DNA of 64,000 bases. Origin: Luteimonas sp. JM171 (GTDB lineage Bacteria > Pseudomonadota > Gammaproteobacteria > Xanthomonadales > Xanthomonadaceae). Positions 51,726 through 61,046 of this stretch are shown here, in pieces; positions within the stretch are counted from its first letter, which is position 1; the number at the start of each line of letters is the position of its first letter. The position numbers were made by a program, and so were the translations under genes. Location of the stretch: contig NZ_CP017074.1 in assembly GCF_001717465.1 (NCBI RefSeq), positions 2,694,873 to 2,758,872 of the forward strand. Reading direction: 5' to 3'. The notes beneath the pieces were generated by a model. The model was not told the origin of the DNA. It saw only the letters and a program-made list of their open reading frames with translations, and searched no databases.

Positions 51726-52751
51726 ATGCTGAAAATCGACATCCACGCCCACTACCTGCCGCGTGACTGGCCGGACCTGGCGGCCAAGTACGGCGACCCG
51801 CGCTTCCCGGTGATCCACCACACCGACGACGGCCGCCACCGGATCTATCGCAACGGCAAGTTCTTCCGCGAGATCTGGTCGAAGACCTGGGATGCGCAGG
51901 AGCGGATCGACGACTACGCCCGCTTTGGCGTGCAGGTCCAGGTGATCAGCACGGTGCCGGTGATGTTCAGCTACTGGGCACGGCCCAACCAGGCGCTGGA
52001 GCTGCACCAGGCGCTCAACGACCACATGGCCGAAACCTGCCGCGCGCACCCGCGCCACTATGCCGGCATCGGCACCGTGCCGCTGCAGTCTCCGCGGCTG
52101 GCGATCCAGGAGCTGGAGCGCTGCATGGAACAGCTGGGCCTGCAGGGGGTGCAGATCGGCTCGCACATCCAGGTCTCGAAGGACGTGCACTGGAACCTGG
52201 ATGCACCGGAGCTGTTCCCGTTCTTCGAGGCGGCGGCTGACCTGGGCGCAGCAATCCTGGTGCACCCCTGGGACATGATGGGCACCGACACGATGCCCAA
52301 GTACTGGCTGCCCTGGCTGGTGGGGATGCCGGCCGAGCAGTCGCGGGCGGCGTGCTCGCTGATCTTCGGCGGCGTGCTGGAGCGGCTGCCCAGGCTCAAG
52401 GTCTGCATGGCCCACGGCGGCGGCAGCTTTCCCTACACCATCGGCCGTATCGAGCACGGCTTCAAGATGCGCCCGGACCTGGTGGCCACCGACAACCCGC
52501 ACAACCCGCGCCGCTACCTGCGGCAGCTCTATTACGATTCCTGGGTGGCCGACCCGAAGGCGCTGGAGTACCTGCTGGGCGTGTGCGGGGCGGACCGGGT
52601 GATGTTCGGCACGGACTATCCCTTCCCGCTGGGCGAACAGGAGCTGGGCGGCGTGATCGAGGCCGCCGGATTGGACGAAGCCGGCCGCACGCGGCTCTAC
52701 CACGGCACCGCGCTGGAATGGCTCGGGCTTCCGCGCTCCCGCTTCGCCTGA
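51726..52751 (+). CDS. nbaD: 2-amino-3-carboxymuconate-6-semialdehyde decarboxylase
   Basis: The 341-residue amidohydrolase-superfamily protein has the zinc ligands HAH in KIDIHAHYLP, a His in ILVHPWDMMG and the Asp in MFGTDYPFPLG. Length and motifs match ACMSD. It removes CO2 from the dioxygenase product, steering it away from quinolinate toward aminomuconate. Confidence 0.95.
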   Translation: MLKIDIHAHYLPRDWPDLAAKYGDPRFPVIHHTDDGRHRIYRNGKFFREIWSKTWDAQERIDDYARFGVQVQVISTVPVMFSYWARPNQALELHQALNDHMAETCRAHPRHYAGIGTVPLQSPRLAIQELERCMEQLGLQGVQIGSHIQVSKDVHWNLDAPELFPFFEAAADLGAAILVHPWDMMGTDTMPKYWLPWLVGMPAEQSRAACSLIFGGVLERLPRLKVCMAHGGGSFPYTIGRIEHGFKMRPDLVATDNPHNPRRYLRQLYYDSWVADPKALEYLLGVCGADRVMFGTDYPFPLGEQELGGVIEAAGLDEAGRTRLYHGTALEWLGLPRSRFA

Positions 52752-52772
52752 CGGGCACACAAGGCAGACTGG

Positions 52773-54056
52773 ATGACCGACCTTTTCTCCGACGATTACG
52801 CCTCCGCCCAGGACCTCGCGGACCCGCTGCGCGAGCTGCGCCACGAATTCCACATCCCGCCCCACGAAGGCCACGAGCAGGCCTATTTCTGCGGCAATTC
52901 GCTGGGCCTGCAGCCACGCGGCGCGCGTGAGTACGTGGAAGAGGTGCTGGACAAGTGGAAGGTGGAGGCGGTGGAGGGCCACTTCACCGGTTCCGGCCAG
53001 TGGATGCCCTACCACGCGCTGGTGCGTGACGGCCTGGCTTCCACCGTCGGTGCAAAGCCCATTGAAGTGGTGGCGATGAACTCGCTCACCGCCAACCTGC
53101 ACCTGATGCTGGTGAGCTTCTACCGGCCCACCCCCGCGCGGCCGGCGATCCTGATGGAGGCAGGCGCGTTCCCCTCCGACCGGTATGCGCTGGAATCGCA
53201 GGTGCGGTTCCACGGTTTCGATCCCGCGACCGACCTGATCGAAGTGCAGCCTGATGAGCCGGGCGGCACCCTCTCCATGGAGGCGATCGAGCGCGCCATC
53301 GCCGAACACGGCCCGCGCCTCGCGCTGGTGCTCTGGCCCGGCGTCCAGTACCGCACCGGGCAGGCCTTCGACAGCGCCGAGATCACCCGCCTTGGCCACG
53401 CCGCGGGCGCGATCGTGGGCTTCGACCACGCCCATGCCGCCGGCAACCTGCCGCTGCGGCTGCACGACGAGGGCGCGGACTTCGCCGTGTGGTGCCACTA
53501 CAAGTACATGAACGCCGGCCCGGGCGCGGTGGCCGGCTGCTTCGTGCACGAGCGCCACGCGCGCACCGACCGCCCGCGCTTCGCCGGCTGGTGGGGGCAT
53601 GAGCAGGACAGCCGGTTCCGCATGGGACCCACGTTCGTCCCCACCCCGGGGGCGGAAGGCTGGCAGCTGAGCAACCCGCCGGTGCTCGGGCTGGCGCCGC
53701 TGCGGGCGTCGCTGGAACTATTCGAGTGCGCGGGCATGGATCGGCTGAGGCGCAAGTCCGAGCGCCTGACGGGCTACCTCGAGGCACTGATCGGGTCTCG
53801 CCTTGCAGGCGTGCTGGAGGTGGTTACGCCGAACGATCCTGCACGCCGCGGCGCCCAGCTTTCGCTGCGCGTGCGCGCGGGCCGCGACGCGGGCCGGTCG
53901 CTGTTCGAACACCTGGCCGGCAACGGGGTGCTGGGCGACTGGCGCGAGCCGGACGTGATCCGCATTTCGCCCGCCCCGCTGTACAACAACCATGCCGACG
54001 TGCTGCGTTTCGCTCGCGAGGTGGAGGCATGGGCGGCAGCACACGGGTCGCGTTGA
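52773..54056 (+). CDS. kynU: Kynureninase
   Basis: The 427-residue PLP enzyme has the kynureninase motifs YFCGNSLGLQP, VVAMNSLTANLHLM and the PLP-binding Lys in VWCHYKYMNAGPGAVAG. It hydrolyses (3-hydroxy)kynurenine to (3-hydroxy)anthranilate and alanine. Confidence 0.96.
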   Translation: MTDLFSDDYASAQDLADPLRELRHEFHIPPHEGHEQAYFCGNSLGLQPRGAREYVEEVLDKWKVEAVEGHFTGSGQWMPYHALVRDGLASTVGAKPIEVVAMNSLTANLHLMLVSFYRPTPARPAILMEAGAFPSDRYALESQVRFHGFDPATDLIEVQPDEPGGTLSMEAIERAIAEHGPRLALVLWPGVQYRTGQAFDSAEITRLGHAAGAIVGFDHAHAAGNLPLRLHDEGADFAVWCHYKYMNAGPGAVAGCFVHERHARTDRPRFAGWWGHEQDSRFRMGPTFVPTPGAEGWQLSNPPVLGLAPLRASLELFECAGMDRLRRKSERLTGYLEALIGSRLAGVLEVVTPNDPARRGAQLSLRVRAGRDAGRSLFEHLAGNGVLGDWREPDVIRISPAPLYNNHADVLRFAREVEAWAAAHGSR

Positions 54057-54078
54057 CCCGCGCACACAGGACATCCGG

Positions 54079-55467
54079 ATGAGCGACAAGGACAAGCAAA
54101 TCACGATCGTCGGCGCGGGCCTGGCCGGCGCGCTGCTCGGCGCGCTGCTGGCCCGGCAGGGCTGGCAGGTGGACATCTACGAGCGCCGCAACGATCCGCG
54201 CGTACAGGGCTACGAGGGCGGGCGCTCGATCAACATGGCGCTCGCCGAGCGCGGCCGCCACGCCCTGCAGCTGGCCGGCTGCGAAGAGGCGGTGATGGCC
54301 CGCACGGTGATGATGCGCGGGCGCATGGTGCACTTCTCCGACGGCAGCCAACAGCTGCAGCGCTATGGACGCGACGACTCCGAGGTCATCTGGTCCGTGC
54401 ATCGGGGCAACATGAACATCGCCTTGCTCGACCACGCCGAGGCCTGCGGCGCCAGGCTGCACTTCAACCGCCGCCTGGAGCGCCTGGATTTCGAGGCCGG
54501 CAGCGCGCGCTTCATCGACGATCCGCATGGGGAGAAGGTGCACGAGGCTGCGTTCGACGTGGTCATCGGCGCGGACGGCGCCGGCTCGGCGGTGCGCGCG
54601 CAGATGGCGCGCGAAACGAAAATGGGCGAACGCTTCGAGCCGCTGGGCCATTCCTACAAGGAGCTGGAGATCCCGCCGGGCAATGACGGCCAGTTCCTGA
54701 TCGAGCCCAACGCCCTGCACATCTGGCCGCGCGACGACTACATGTGCATCGCCCTGCCAAACGACAGCGGCAACTTCACGGTCACGCTGTTCATGCCCAA
54801 CGAGGGCGATCCCGGCTTCGACACCGTGCGCACGGCGCTGGACGCGCGCAAGCTGTTCGAGCGCGATTTCCCCGACGCTTTGGCGCTGATGCCCGGTTTC
54901 GACGAGGCCTGGGCCAGCAATCCGGTCAGCCCGCTGGGCACGCTTTACCTGGACCGCTGGCGCCTGTACGGGCGCGCGGTGCTGGTGGGGGATGCGGCGC
55001 ACGCGATGGTGCCCTTCCACGGCCAGGGCATGAACTGCGCGCTGGAAGACTGCGTGTCGCTGGCGCGCCATATCGAGGAAGCGCCTGACCTGGCCGCCGC
55101 GTTCACCGCCTACGAGAACGAACGGCGGCCCAATGCCGAGGCCATCCAGGAGATGGCGCTGGACAACTACCGCGAGATGCGCGATCGGGTCGACGATGCG
55201 GACTACCTGCTGCAGCGCGAGCTTGAGCTGAAGCTCCAGCAGCGCCACCCGGACCGCTTCGTGCCCCGCTACGCGATGGTGACCTTCATGCGCATCCCCT
55301 ACGCCGTGGCACTGGAGCGGGCCCGGGTACAGGGTGAATTGCTCGAAGAGGCCACCCGGGGACTGGAAAACCTCGACGGCATTGACTGGGACGCGCTCGA
55401 CGCCAGGATCAAGGACCGCCTGCAACCGCTGAGCACGCAGGAAAAAAGCGGCTCGCGTTCGCGCTGA
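54079..55467 (+). CDS. kmo: Kynurenine 3-monooxygenase
   Basis: The protein is 462 residues from ATG 54079. The FAD site GAGLAGALLGALLARQGW is followed by the GRSINMALAERGR signature of KMO and the GDAAHAMVPFHGQGMNCALED motif. It hydroxylates kynurenine with NADPH and O2. The stop overlaps the sbcB start (TGATG). tryptophan dioxygenase and formamidase, needed upstream, are not in the window. Confidence 0.96.
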   Translation: MSDKDKQITIVGAGLAGALLGALLARQGWQVDIYERRNDPRVQGYEGGRSINMALAERGRHALQLAGCEEAVMARTVMMRGRMVHFSDGSQQLQRYGRDDSEVIWSVHRGNMNIALLDHAEACGARLHFNRRLERLDFEAGSARFIDDPHGEKVHEAAFDVVIGADGAGSAVRAQMARETKMGERFEPLGHSYKELEIPPGNDGQFLIEPNALHIWPRDDYMCIALPNDSGNFTVTLFMPNEGDPGFDTVRTALDARKLFERDFPDALALMPGFDEAWASNPVSPLGTLYLDRWRLYGRAVLVGDAAHAMVPFHGQGMNCALEDCVSLARHIEEAPDLAAAFTAYENERRPNAEAIQEMALDNYREMRDRVDDADYLLQRELELKLQQRHPDRFVPRYAMVTFMRIPYAVALERARVQGELLEEATRGLENLDGIDWDALDARIKDRLQPLSTQEKSGSRSR

Positions 55468-56957
55468 TGTCCGGAAGCTACCTGTTCTATGACCTGGAGA
55501 CCTGGGGCCGCGACCCGCGGCTGAGCCGCATCGCCCAGTTCGCCGCCATCCGCACCGACCTGGAGCTCCGGCAGGTCGAGGAACCCATCGACTTCATGGT
55601 CCGGCCCGCCGACGACATGCTGCCGTCCCCCGGGGCCAGCATGGTCACCGGAATCGACCCCTGGGACGCGCAGCGCGAAGGCGTGAATGAGGCCGAGGCG
55701 TTCGCCCGCATCCAGGACGAGATGTCGCGCCCGCGCACCTGCGTGGCCGGCTACAACTCGCTGCGCTTCGACGACGAGTTCGTCCGCCACGGCCTGTTCC
55801 GCAACTTCTTTGACCCGTACGAGCGCGAGTGGCGCGGCGGCAACTGCCGCTGGGACCTGCTGGACGTGATGCGCCTGGCGCACGCGCTGCGCCCCGACGG
55901 CATCGAGTGGCCGCAGCGCGGCGACGGCAAGGGAACCTCCTTCAAGCTTGAACACCTGGCCGAGGCCAACGGCGTGCGCGAAGGCGATGCGCACGAAGCG
56001 CTCTCGGACGTGCGAGCCCTGATCGGCCTGGCGCGGCGGTTCCGCGCCGCCCAGCCGCGGCTGTGGGATTACGCCCTGCGCCTGCGCGACAAACGCTATT
56101 GCGGCGGCCTGCTGGACATCACCGCGCCCGAGCCCGTCCTGCACGTCTCCCAGCGCTACCCTGCCACCCGCCTGTGCGCGGCGCCGGTGCTGCCGCTGGC
56201 CCGCCACCCGCAGATCGACAGCCGGGTGATCGTGTTCGACCTTGCCAGCGCGCCGGATGCCTTGCTGGAACTGGACGCCGGCGACATCGCCGACCGCGTG
56301 TTCGTGGCGAACCGCGACCTTCCCGACGGCGAGGAACGGATCCCGCTGAAGGAGGTACAGGCCAACCGCTGCCCGGCGCTGGTGCCCTGGCGGCACCTGC
56401 GCGCGTCGGACTTCGAGCGCCTGGGCATCGAGCCCGACGTGGTGCTTGGACGCGCCGCGCGCCTGCGCGCCGCCGCGCCGGAACTGGCCGAAAAGGTGCG
56501 CCAGGTGTTCGCCGCGCGCGCGCCGCTTCCGCCGGGTGACGTGGACGGCGCGCTGTATGACGGCTTCATGCCCGACGCCGACCGCCGGCGGATCGCCGAA
56601 GTCCGCGCGACTCCGCCCGCGGCCCTGGGGGCACGGGATTTCGGGTTCGAGGACGCACGCCTGCCCGAACTGCTGTTCCGCTACCGCGCCCGCAACTGGC
56701 CTGACACCCTGGATGCCAACGAGCGCGCGCGCTGGGACGATTATCGCCGCCGCCGGCTTGCCGCCCACAGCGGCCTGTCCGAAGTGTCCCTGCCCGGCTT
56801 CTTCGCCGAGCTGGAGGCCCTGCGCGCGACCCACGCCACCGACGGCCGCCGGCTGGCGCTGCTCGACCGGCTTGAAGCCTGGGGCCGGGAGCTGCAGGCC
56901 GACCTGTGCGAAACCACGCCCGCCCCCGATCCGGGCCCAGCCGCCACGTTCCAATGA
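55467..56957 (+). CDS. sbcB: Exodeoxyribonuclease I
   Basis: The 496-residue protein has the exonuclease motif YLFYDLETWGRDPRLSRIAQFA (first Asp-Glu pair), VAGYNSLRFDDEFVRHGLFRN (second), and the HEALSDVRA (third). It degrades ssDNA 3' to 5'. The gene is coupled to kmo by one-base overlap and to the following gene by ATGA. Confidence 0.95.
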   Translation: MSGSYLFYDLETWGRDPRLSRIAQFAAIRTDLELRQVEEPIDFMVRPADDMLPSPGASMVTGIDPWDAQREGVNEAEAFARIQDEMSRPRTCVAGYNSLRFDDEFVRHGLFRNFFDPYEREWRGGNCRWDLLDVMRLAHALRPDGIEWPQRGDGKGTSFKLEHLAEANGVREGDAHEALSDVRALIGLARRFRAAQPRLWDYALRLRDKRYCGGLLDITAPEPVLHVSQRYPATRLCAAPVLPLARHPQIDSRVIVFDLASAPDALLELDAGDIADRVFVANRDLPDGEERIPLKEVQANRCPALVPWRHLRASDFERLGIEPDVVLGRAARLRAAAPELAEKVRQVFAARAPLPPGDVDGALYDGFMPDADRRRIAEVRATPPAALGARDFGFEDARLPELLFRYRARNWPDTLDANERARWDDYRRRRLAAHSGLSEVSLPGFFAELEALRATHATDGRRLALLDRLEAWGRELQADLCETTPAPDPGPAATFQ

Positions 56958-57640
56958 GCGCCTATTTCTCCGACAAGACCTTCAGGTTCCTGCAGGCGCT
57001 GGCGCGCAACAACGAGCGGGAATGGTTCCACGTCCACAAGGCGGATTACGAAACCCACGTCCGCGAACCGTTCCAGCGCCTGCTCACCGACCTGCAGCCC
57101 GACCTGGCCGGGGTGAGCCTGCACTATCGCGCCGATCCGAAGACAGTGGGCGGCTCGCTGTTCCGGATCCACCGGGACACGCGGTTCTCGCGCAACAAGG
57201 CCCCGTACAAGAGCTGGCAGGGCGCGCGCCTGTTCCACGAGCGCTTCCGCGAAACCCCGGCACCGTCCTGGTACATCCACCTGCAGCCGGGCAACTGCTT
57301 CGTCGCCGCCGGCATCTGGCGGCCCGAATCACCGGCGCTGCGGCAGCTCCGCCAGTTCATCGTCGACAATCCCGCCAGCTGGGAGAAGGCCGCGCATGCG
57401 CCGGCCTTCCGCCGCAGGTACCGTCTGGGCGAGGAGGACATGCTGGTGCGGCCGCCGCGCGGCTTCCCCGCCGACTTCCCCTTCATCGAGGACCTGCGCC
57501 GGCGCAACTTCATCGCCCTGCGCGATATCCCGGACAGCGTGGTGACCGGGACACGGCTGCGGCAGGTCCTGGCCCGCGACCTCCAGGCCACCGCGCCCTT
57601 CATGGACTACCTCTGCGCAGCCCTGGACCTGGAGTTCTGA
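56954..57640 (+). CDS. DUF2461/TIGR02453 family protein
   Basis: The 228-residue protein has the signature [22 protein letters not shown] and [23 protein letters not shown], which define the family. Structures place it in an uncharacterised fold; no function is known. It overlaps sbcB at ATGA, so it is probably co-transcribed. Confidence 0.85.
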   Translation: MSAYFSDKTFRFLQALARNNEREWFHVHKADYETHVREPFQRLLTDLQPDLAGVSLHYRADPKTVGGSLFRIHRDTRFSRNKAPYKSWQGARLFHERFRETPAPSWYIHLQPGNCFVAAGIWRPESPALRQLRQFIVDNPASWEKAAHAPAFRRRYRLGEEDMLVRPPRGFPADFPFIEDLRRRNFIALRDIPDSVVTGTRLRQVLARDLQATAPFMDYLCAALDLEF

Positions 57641-57641
57641 A

Positions 57642-57965
57642 GAACCGGGACGCTGGGTTCCGGCCATTGCAGCCGGATCCGCGCGCGATGCGGAGCATGC
57701 GCTGGAGCTGGCGAACGACAGCGAGTACGGGCTCTCGAGCGCGGTGTTCACGGGCGACGTGGCCCGGGGCATCGAGTTTGCGCGCCGGGTACGCGCGGGC
57801 ATGACCCACGTGAACGATATGCCGGTCAACGATGAGGCCAATGCGCCGTTTGGTGGCGAGAAGAACTCGGGCCTGGGGCGCTTCAACGGGGACTGGGCAA
57901 TCGACGAGTTCACCACGGACCAGTGGATCACGGTGCAGACGGGGCCGCGGCCATGTCCGTTCTGA
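57642..57965 (+). pseudogene. Aldehyde dehydrogenase C-terminal remnant
   Basis: The frame reads [24 protein letters not shown], then [25 protein letters not shown] and the final [14 protein letters not shown], which is the last ~95 residues of a benzaldehyde/vanillin-type dehydrogenase. The catalytic and NAD-binding parts are absent and there is no start signal. It follows the DUF2461 stop by 1 bp. Confidence 0.8.
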
Positions 57966-58039
57966 GGGGCATTGGTGATCTTAAGAAGCCTGTCGCACGC
58001 TGCGGGGGTTGGCTCGCGATATACGCGGCTACCTGATGG

Positions 58040-58145
58040 GCCCCGCCGCGGCCGGGAGGCCTTTTCGCTCCATGTCCCCCGGCCTCCGCTGCGCTCCGGC
58101 CTCCTCCTTTACTTACGCGAAAAGGCCTCCCGGCCACGGCGGGGC
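58040..58145 (+). repeat. Hairpin-loop repeat, copy A
   Basis: A 48-nt core (58069-58116, beginning TCCATGTCCCCCGGCC and ending CCTTTACTTAC) is flanked by 29-nt arms: GCCCCGCCGCGGCCGGGAGG.. (58040-58068) and its reverse complement at 58117-58145, with one mismatch. The core is shared with copy B in the opposite orientation; the arms are not. Confidence 0.9.
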
Positions 58146-58196
58146 TCGGCTTGCGGAGCCTGCGACGCTTTCCGTTCCACTGCCACGACATCAGGA

Positions 58197-58296
58197 GCGC
58201 CGGGTGGGGGTGCCCTCCAGTCGTAAGTAAAGGAGGAGGCCGGAGCGCAGCGCAGGCCGGGGGACATGGAGACTGGAGGGCGCCCCCACCCGGCGC
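58197..58296 (-). repeat. Hairpin-loop repeat, copy B (inverted)
   Basis: The same 48-nt core with one mismatch lies reversed at 58223-58270, beginning GTAAGTAAAGGAGGAGG on the plus strand. Its arms (58197-58222 and 58271-58296, 26 nt) are complementary to each other with one G-T wobble, but unrelated in sequence to the arms of copy A. Confidence 0.9.
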
Positions 58297-58344
58297 CCCG
58301 CGACCTTTCGATCACCCTCTCCGCAAACCAGTACGGTCCCGCAA

Positions 58345-58377
58345 AAAACAGGGCGGCCACCCGGGCCGCCCTGTTTT
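58345..58377. terminator. Terminator after tmm (bidirectional)
   Basis: AAAACAGGGCGGCC / GGCCGCCCTGTTTT forms a 14-bp stem with a 5-nt loop. A/T runs on both sides allow termination in either direction; it lies 21 bp after the tmm stop. Confidence 0.85.
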
Positions 58378-58398
58378 GGTCTGGGTGCAGTGCGCGGA

Positions 58399-59814
58399 TC
58401 AGGCGGAACGCCGCTCCGGCTCCGCGACCGCCTTGTCTTCGGACTTGGGCAAAGGCTGCTCTTCCAGTTCGCGCGACTCGCGCAGGAAGGCCTCCAGCGA
58501 ATCATCCATCGCCTGCATCCACGGGGTGTGATGCGGCGGTGCCAGGGTGCCGGTGATGGTGGAGCGGTAGCGCCTGTCGCGATAGCCGAGGATGTCCTCG
58601 CGCTTGTCGCGCTGCCATTGCTTGAACATCTCCCCGACTTCCTCGATGGCGAAGTCCGGATAGTCGGTGCGATCCACCAGGTCGCGCACGTAGGCGGCCT
58701 GGAAGTCGATGTCGTCGTCGGCGCCGTCGCAGGCGTTCTCGCGCGCGAACCAGGCCTCGCTGTCCGCGATCATTTCATCCTTCGACGGGAGCGCCGTGCG
58801 GCCCAGGATCACGTCCCGCGCGAACCAGGCCTGCGCGTCGAACATGTTGAAGGTGTAGTACTGGTCCTGCATCCCCAGGTAGATCAGCCTGGGGTTGTCG
58901 ATCCAGAACACGCCCTTGTACAGGCCCTGCGGGTAAAGCCGGTTGCTGGTGCGCAGGGTCAGTTCGTCCGGCAGGAACGGGAAGTGGTGCTGGTATCCGG
59001 TGCACAGGATGATTGCGTCCACGTCCTTGCTGCTGCCGTCGGCGAAGTGCGCGGTGTTGCCTTCCACGCGCACCAGCAGCGGGCGCTCGTCGAAGGCCTC
59101 CGGCCAGTCGTAGCCCATCGGCCCGCTGCGGTAGCTGAAAGTCACCGACTTGGCCCCGTACTTGTAGCACTGGGTGCCGATGTCCTCGGCCGAATAGCTG
59201 CTGCCGATCAGCAGCAGGTCCTTGCCGGTGAATTCGCAGGCATCGCGGAAGTCATGGGCATGCAGCACCCGGCCGGGGAACTGCGACAGGCCCTCGAACG
59301 AGGGTGCGTTGGGCGTGGAGAAGTGGCCGGTCGCCACCACCACCCAGTCGAATTCCTCGCTCACCATGCGGTCGTGCTCAAGCTCGCGCACGGTGACGGT
59401 GAACTTGCCCGTCTCCTCGCTGTATTCCACCGAGTGCACGGCGGTGTTGAAGCGGATCTGCTCGCGCAGGCCGCTGCGCTCGATGCGGCCCATGATGTAG
59501 TCGCGCAGCACCGGCCGCGGCGGGTACGAGGCAATCGGGCGGCCGAAGTGCTCCTCGAAGCTGTAGTCGGCGAACTCCAGGCACTCCTTGGGCCCGTTCG
59601 ACCACAGGTAGCGGTACATGCTCGCGTGCACAGGCTCCCCGTGCTCGTCGAGCCCGGTACGCCAGGTGTAGTTCCACATTCCGCCCAGGTCGGACTGCTT
59701 TTCGAAGCAGACGATCTCGGGCACTTCAACGCCCGCGCGGCGGGCGGCATCGAAAGCGCGAAGCTGGGCCAGGCCGCTGGGGCCGGCGCCGAGGACGGCG
59801 ATTCGCTGGGTCAT
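58399..59814 (-). CDS. tmm: Trimethylamine monooxygenase (flavin-containing)
   Basis: The protein is 471 residues from ATG 59812-59814. The FAD motif [20 protein letters not shown], the stretch [19 protein letters not shown], the FMO motif region ATGHFSTP and the NADPH motif [13 protein letters not shown] match bacterial Tmm closely along the full length, including the end [21 protein letters not shown] segment ([16 protein letters not shown]). It oxidises trimethylamine to the N-oxide with NADPH. No other methylamine gene is adjacent. GAGGAG lies 11 bp before the ATG; a GC-rich inverted repeat occurs in its leader near 59840-59860. Confidence 0.9.
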   Translation of the reverse strand: MTQRIAVLGAGPSGLAQLRAFDAARRAGVEVPEIVCFEKQSDLGGMWNYTWRTGLDEHGEPVHASMYRYLWSNGPKECLEFADYSFEEHFGRPIASYPPRPVLRDYIMGRIERSGLREQIRFNTAVHSVEYSEETGKFTVTVRELEHDRMVSEEFDWVVVATGHFSTPNAPSFEGLSQFPGRVLHAHDFRDACEFTGKDLLLIGSSYSAEDIGTQCYKYGAKSVTFSYRSGPMGYDWPEAFDERPLLVRVEGNTAHFADGSSKDVDAIILCTGYQHHFPFLPDELTLRTSNRLYPQGLYKGVFWIDNPRLIYLGMQDQYYTFNMFDAQAWFARDVILGRTALPSKDEMIADSEAWFARENACDGADDDIDFQAAYVRDLVDRTDYPDFAIEEVGEMFKQWQRDKREDILGYRDRRYRSTITGTLAPPHHTPWMQAMDDSLEAFLRESRELEEQPLPKSEDKAVAEPERRSA

Positions 59815-60082
59815 GCTGGATGGATCTCCTCTGGTTGGCACGCGCGCCTCACGGGGCGCGCGGACGCCCGGCTGCAGCGGGCTGCACCCGATGGACCGCG
59901 GGAAGAAAAAGCCGAAGAAAACCCTCGACCGGAGCGCTGCTCCGTTCCTGCCGATACCGGGCATGGACGCTACGCAACGGCCAACGCCAGACCAACAAAA
60001 GCAGGAACGTCCCTCAACAGGGCGCTATCTGGCGGCAAAAGCGCGTAACGGGGGCGGATCTTACCACAATCCGCCGCCGGCT
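59815..60082. other. tmm leader and intergenic region
   Basis: 268 bp with no gene. A palindromic GC-rich segment (CGCGCGCC near 59841 and GGCGCGCG near 59855) may form a hairpin in the tmm 5' leader. A clear promoter was not found. Confidence 0.4.
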
Positions 60083-60994
60083 TCAGCCGGCGTTGGAAAT
60101 CCCGTGGGGTACGTGGCCGGCGGCCACGTGCAGGCGTGCCGAATCAATGTTGTGCAGCGAGTCGTCGAAGAAGATGTCCGCGCCGAAGGCCTCCAGGAAG
60201 GGACCTTTCGCGCGCCCGCCCAGGAACAGCGCCTCGTCCAGCCGCACGCCCCACTCGCGCAGGGTGCGGATGACCCGCTCGTGCGCGGGCGCCGAGCGCG
60301 CGGTGACCAGGGCGGTGCGGATGGGTGACGCATCGCCGGGCGGATATGCCGCCTGCAGGTCATGCAGGGCGGACAGGAAAGCGCGGAACGGGCCACCGGT
60401 GAGCGCCTCCCGGGCCCGGCTGCGCTCGTGCTCGTGGAAAGCGTCGATCCCCTGCAGCTGCGACACCCGCTCGCTTTCGTCGCCGAAGATCACCGCGTCG
60501 CCGTCAAAGGCGATGCGCAGCTGGTCGTGCCGGTGCTGGGGGGCCTTCGCGGGCAGGATGGTCGCCGCCGCAATGCCGTTTTCCAGCGCCGCCCGCACCG
60601 AATCGGGGTTGGCGGAGAGGAACAGCTGCGCCCCGAACGGCCGCGTGTAGGGCCAGGTGGGCTCGCCCGAGGTGAACGCCGCGCGCGAGATCGCCAGGCC
60701 ATGGTGTTCGATGGAATTGAAGATCCGCAGGCCGGTATCGGCCGAGTTGCGCGAAAGCAGGATGACCTCCACCCGCGGTGCCTCCGGCGCGGCGCCCTCG
60801 TTGAGGGCGAGCAGCTTGCGCACCAGCGGGAACGCGATGCCCGGCTCGAGCACATCGTCCTCGTGGGCGCGCTGGTGCTCGGCATAGGCCTGGATGCCCT
60901 CGCGCTCGAACAGCTGGTGGCTGTCCTCCAGGTCGAACAGGGCGCGCGAGGAGATCGCGACGATCAGCGGTGGCGGCTGGGAGTCCCGGGACAT
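60083..60994 (-). CDS. Cytosolic 5'-nucleotidase family protein
   Basis: The protein is 303 residues from ATG 60992-60994. The start IVAISSRALFDLEDSH is the modified Asp-containing N-terminus of the bacterial NT5C1-like family; ILLSRNSADTGLRIFNSI, LFLSANPDSVRAAL and IFGDESERV (metal-binding) follow, with the C-terminal LFLGGRAKGPFLEAFGADIFFDDS. It likely removes phosphate from nucleoside monophosphates. It lies 52 bp after nadK on the same strand. Confidence 0.85.
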   Translation of the reverse strand: MSRDSQPPPLIVAISSRALFDLEDSHQLFEREGIQAYAEHQRAHEDDVLEPGIAFPLVRKLLALNEGAAPEAPRVEVILLSRNSADTGLRIFNSIEHHGLAISRAAFTSGEPTWPYTRPFGAQLFLSANPDSVRAALENGIAAATILPAKAPQHRHDQLRIAFDGDAVIFGDESERVSQLQGIDAFHEHERSRAREALTGGPFRAFLSALHDLQAAYPPGDASPIRTALVTARSAPAHERVIRTLREWGVRLDEALFLGGRAKGPFLEAFGADIFFDDSLHNIDSARLHVAAGHVPHGISNAG

Positions 60995-61046
60995 GGGCGG
61001 GAGTATGCGCGAACGCAATCGCACGGGGCGAGACGCCGCACGGGCT

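Larger units (their letters stand above)
57966..58344. other. Non-coding region holding the repeat pair
   Basis: 433 bp (57966-58398) between the dehydrogenase remnant and tmm contain no real gene: the open frames through it are produced by the repeats. Its identifiable contents are copies A and B and the tmm terminator. Confidence 0.8.

Noticed and set aside
50997..53600. An 867-codon minus-strand frame across the kynurenine genes
   Set aside because: Antisense to three well-recognised enzymes; no start signal or domain.
58040..58296. The repeat pair as a CRISPR array or a simple terminator pair
   Set aside because: Only two copies, in opposite orientation, with stems private to each copy and no spacers or U-runs; it does not fit either.
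58009..58360. Several short open frames over the repeats containing SPGLRCAPASSFTY
   Set aside because: The same peptide recurs because the DNA core is repeated on both strands; there is no ribosome site.
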